A DNA stretch of 9,848 bases. It comes from Microbacteriaceae bacterium (lineage in GTDB: Bacteria; Actinomycetota; Actinomycetes; Actinomycetales; Microbacteriaceae). The position numbers were made by a program, and so were the translations under genes. Positions within the stretch are counted from its first letter, which is position 1. Every line of letters starts with the position of its first letter. The notes below the pieces were generated by a model. The model worked only from the letters and a program-made list of their open reading frames with translations, ran no database searches and was not told the DNA's origin. Below are positions 7,979-9,848 of the stretch, piece after piece. The stretch is taken from NCBI GenBank assembly GCA_026785785.1, contig JAJAZI010000168.1, forward strand, positions 1 to 9,848, in the 5' to 3' direction.

Positions 7979-9016
7979 TCAGCGGCACGCGCGCGCCGTG
8001 GAGTCCCGCACGATCAGCTCCGGAAGGATCTGCGCGTGGTCGAGGTCGGTCTCGCCCTCGATCTCGCCGACCAGCAACGCGATCGAACGCCTGCCGAGCT
8101 CGGCAAAGTCCTGCCGAACGGTCGTGAGCGGGGGGAAGAAGTGGCGGGCCTCCGGGACGTCGTCGAAGCCGACCACGCTAATGTCGCCGGGCACGTCGAG
8201 CCCGGCGTTGCGGAAGGCGTGCAGCAGACCGAGCGCCATTTGGTCGTTCCCCGCGAACACCGCCGTGAAGTCGCGAAAGTCCAGCAGTTCCGTGCCGACG
8301 TGGTACCCGAAGTCGGCCGTCCAGTCGCCGAGGATGGGCCGATGGGTCCTCAGGTCAGCCGTGCTGATCGCGTCGAGGAATCCGCGCATCCTCGCCTCCG
8401 CCTCGATCCAGTCGCGCGGGCCGGCGACGTGCACGATGTCCTTGTGGCCGAGCCCGATGAGGTGGTTCGTGGCCATCCGCGCCCCGGCGATCTGATCGAC
8501 CGAGAGGCTGCGCGGCGCACCCTGTCCGGTGGAATCGAGGGTCACCACCGGGATGGTCAGGGCGAGCTGTCGGAACGCGTCGAACACGCGCACCTGCGGG
8601 GCGATCACCACGAGCCCCTCGATCGCCTGCGCCATGAGGTGCTCGAGCCCCTCGGTGATCGACCCCTGATCGCTCGTCGACAGGCTCGTCGTCGTGATGA
8701 GGTAGCCGGCCTCGCGCGCCGCGTCCTCGATGGCGTGCAGGCTGGTCGTCGGGCCATAGTGGGCCGTCTGCGAGGTGAGCACACCGATGGTCCTCGACTT
8801 GCTCGTCACGAGAGCACGCGCCGCCTGGTTCGGCCGGTAGCCAATCTGCTCGATGATCTCGAGAACGCGCCGCTTGGTGCTGGGTTTGATCGACTCGGCG
8901 TTGTTGAGCACCCTGGACACCGTCTGGTACGAGACTCCCGCGAGTCGTGCGACATCCCGGATGTTGGGAGCGCGAACCTTCGGTGCTTCCATTTTATCTG
9001 TCGTACCCAGCTTCAT
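7979..9016 (-). CDS. LacI-family transcriptional regulator upstream of araB (likely arabinose repressor)
   Basis: A 345-residue LacI/GalR-type regulator, the best candidate for the main arabinose repressor. The HTH spans about residues 18-38, with recognition helix SYQTVSRV (29-36) identical to that of E. coli LacI. The hinge motif RPNQAARALV follows, then a PBP1-like effector domain with AGNDQMALGLLHA and VVGFDDVPEA. It is paralogous to the regulator at 2803-3831 over its whole length. LacI-type arabinose repressors called AraR are known in Corynebacterium, so araR is a plausible name, but the effector is inferred. The start is uncertain: ATG at 9016 and ATG at 8992 both precede the HTH and neither has a clear Shine-Dalgarno. 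I keep the longer form. An operator-like dyad ends five bases before the 9016 start, suggesting autoregulation. Confidence 0.92.
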   Translation of the reverse strand: MKLGTTDKMEAPKVRAPNIRDVARLAGVSYQTVSRVLNNAESIKPSTKRRVLEIIEQIGYRPNQAARALVTSKSRTIGVLTSQTAHYGPTTSLHAIEDAAREAGYLITTTSLSTSDQGSITEGLEHLMAQAIEGLVVIAPQVRVFDAFRQLALTIPVVTLDSTGQGAPRSLSVDQIAGARMATNHLIGLGHKDIVHVAGPRDWIEAEARMRGFLDAISTADLRTHRPILGDWTADFGYHVGTELLDFRDFTAVFAGNDQMALGLLHAFRNAGLDVPGDISVVGFDDVPEARHFFPPLTTVRQDFAELGRRSIALLVGEIEGETDLDHAQILPELIVRDSTARACR

Positions 9017-9021
9017 CGGCG

Positions 9022-9037
9022 ATGTGTACGTTCACAT
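9022..9037. promoter_or_regulatory. LacI-type operator upstream of the regulator gene
   Basis: ATGTGTACGTTCACAT pairs at 7 of 8 positions; the core TGTGT-ACGT-TCACA has the same N4 spacing as the araB and chvE sites, with one mismatch. It lies five bases before the ATG at 9016 and is flanked by the 8-bp palindrome TTCGCGAA (9038-9045). Likely a weaker autoregulatory site. Confidence 0.65.
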
Positions 9038-9052
9038 TTCGCGAACGAAACC

Positions 9053-9058
9053 ATTATG
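9053..9058 (-). promoter_or_regulatory. Possible -10 box of the upstream regulator gene
   Basis: CATAAT on the minus strand matches TATAAT at 5 of 6 positions. It would start transcription near 9046, just ahead of the operator. The hexamer 17 bases upstream (GTGGCG) is a poor -35 box, so this is tentative; TACACA at 9028-9023 is an alternative that would give a leaderless message. Confidence 0.3.
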
Positions 9059-9072
9059 GCGCACCAGCGACC

Positions 9073-9109
9073 GCACGCCACCCGGGAGTGTCAGACACTG
9101 TGGCCGTGC
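9073..9109 (-). terminator. Bipartite stem-loop after the PLP-enzyme gene (candidate terminator)
   Basis: GCACGCCAC (9073-9081) pairs with GTGGCCGTGC (9100-9109), giving 9 bp with one bulged base. Between them AGTGTCAGACACT (9087-9099) is itself an odd palindrome that can form a 5-bp stem with a 3-base loop. It begins seven bases past the stop codon of the PLP-enzyme gene, a good place for termination, but no T tract follows on the minus strand. The inner palindrome could instead be a protein-binding site. Confidence 0.45.
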
Positions 9110-9116
9110 GTGCCAG

Positions 9117-9848
9117 CTACCGGTCGAGCGCCTGAAGGATGTCGCCCAGCAGGTCGTCGACGCCCTCGATGCCCACCGACAGGCGCACGATATTGTCCGG
9201 CACCTCGAGCTCGGTGCCGCGCACCGACGCGTGGGTCATCTCCGACGGGTAGCCGATGAGCGACTCGACGCCGCCGAGCGACTCGGCGAGCAGGAACACC
9301 TCGGTCGACTCGACGAGCTTGCGGGCGGCGGGCGCCCCGCCCCGGAGCGCGAGAGAGAGCATGCCACCGAAGCCGCGCATCTGCCGCGCCGCGACCTCGT
9401 GTCCGGGGTGTTCCGCTAAGCCGGGGTAGTAGACCCGCTCGATCAGCGGATGCCCGACGAGCCGTTCCGCGATCGCCTGCGCGTTGCCCGAATGGCGCTC
9501 GACGCGCACGGCGAGGGTCTTGATCCCGCGCACCGTGAGCCAGGCATCCATCGGTCCGGCGACGGCGCCGACGGCGAACTGGTGAAAGCCGACCTTCTCG
9601 GCGATCTCCTCGTCGCTCGTCACGACCGCGCCGCCGAGCACGTCGGAGTGCCCGCCGAGGTACTTGGTGGTGGAGTGCACGACGACGTCGGCGCCGAGGG
9701 CGAGGGGGTTCTGCAGGTAGGGCGAGGCGAAGGTGTTGTCGACGACGACGATCGCGCCGGCCGCGTGGCCGATCTCGGCGAGCGCCGCGATGTCGCTGAT
9801 CTTCATGAGCGGGTTGCTCGGTGTCTCGACCCAGAGCACGGCGGTTCC
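9117..9848 (-). CDS. metB: Cystathionine gamma-synthase/lyase-type PLP enzyme (5' end cut by window)
   Basis: This is the C-terminal 243 residues of a Cys/Met-metabolism PLP enzyme, fold type I, normally about 380-400 residues. The open frame runs off the right edge, so the start is not in the window. Visible: ETPSNPL, VVDNTFASP with the PLP-ring-binding Asp (visible residue 37), the family signature HSTTKYLGGHSDV with the Schiff-base Lys (visible residue 62), AVAGPMDAWLTVRG, and the C-terminal LAESLGGVESLIGYPSEMTHAS and RLSVGIE. By recall it resembles mycobacterial MetB, which condenses an activated homoserine with cysteine to make cystathionine. Gamma-synthases and gamma-lyases of this group are hard to tell apart by eye, so the exact reaction is less certain than the family. 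It has no link to arabinose use and marks the edge of the ara locus. Confidence 0.88.
   Translation of the reverse strand, partial: GTAVLWVETPSNPLMKISDIAALAEIGHAAGAIVVVDNTFASPYLQNPLALGADVVVHSTTKYLGGHSDVLGGAVVTSDEEIAEKVGFHQFAVGAVAGPMDAWLTVRGIKTLAVRVERHSGNAQAIAERLVGHPLIERVYYPGLAEHPGHEVAARQMRGFGGMLSLALRGGAPAARKLVESTEVFLLAESLGGVESLIGYPSEMTHASVRGTELEVPDNIVRLSVGIEGVDDLLGDILQALDR

Noticed and set aside
6117..8495. 792-codon open frame on the plus strand
   Set aside because: It lies antisense to araB and part of the lacI-family gene, is rich in Gly, Arg, Val and Asp, has no recognisable domain, and is the usual by-product of high-GC codon bias.
1..9848. Search for mobile elements, CRISPR, tRNA/rRNA or a defence or other novel gene system
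   Set aside because: No transposase, integrase, att-like repeats, spaced repeats or RNA genes are visible; all genes belong to known families with an ordinary metabolic role.

Overview
The window is high-GC DNA (roughly two thirds G+C), consistent with an actinobacterium. The protein sequences look like Micrococcales and perhaps Microbacteriaceae, but that placement is an impression from the sequences, not a computed result. Every gene I can support lies on the minus strand, so the locus reads from right (high coordinates) to left. The core is an L-arabinose utilisation locus.

Layout in transcription order: (1) the C-terminal part of a trans-sulfuration PLP enzyme, probably cystathionine gamma-synthase (9117-9848, N-terminus cut by the window edge), followed by an imperfect stem-loop; (2) a LacI-family regulator (7979-9016) with an operator-like palindrome just before its start; (3) a promoter and perfect 18-bp palindrome in front of araB (ribulokinase), araD (L-ribulose-5-phosphate 4-epimerase), araA (L-arabinose isomerase) and a second LacI-family regulator (2803-3831). 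araB/araD and araD/araA each overlap by 4 bases, and only 10 bases separate araA from the regulator; (4) a second promoter plus operator and a leader of about 290 bases, then chvE (sugar-binding lipoprotein) and gguA (sugar ABC transporter ATPase, C-terminus cut by the left edge). A permease gene would be expected just beyond the left edge.

The genes form one pathway. The ChvE/Ggu-type ABC importer brings in pentose. AraA converts L-arabinose to L-ribulose, AraB phosphorylates it, and AraD epimerises L-ribulose-5-phosphate to D-xylulose-5-phosphate for the pentose phosphate pathway. Three matching palindromes (core TGTGA-N4-TCACA) sit at the three 5' regions of the locus. They have the spacing of the E. 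coli lac operator, and the upstream regulator's recognition helix has the same residues as LacI (SYQTVSRV), so a three-site local regulon is the simplest reading.

I found no mobile element, CRISPR array, tRNA, rRNA or defence-like cassette, and no clearly new biological system. The most interesting content is regulatory: two paralogous LacI regulators bracketing the catabolic genes, two promoters of the same unusual build, and a -35 box that contains the stop codon of the preceding regulator gene.
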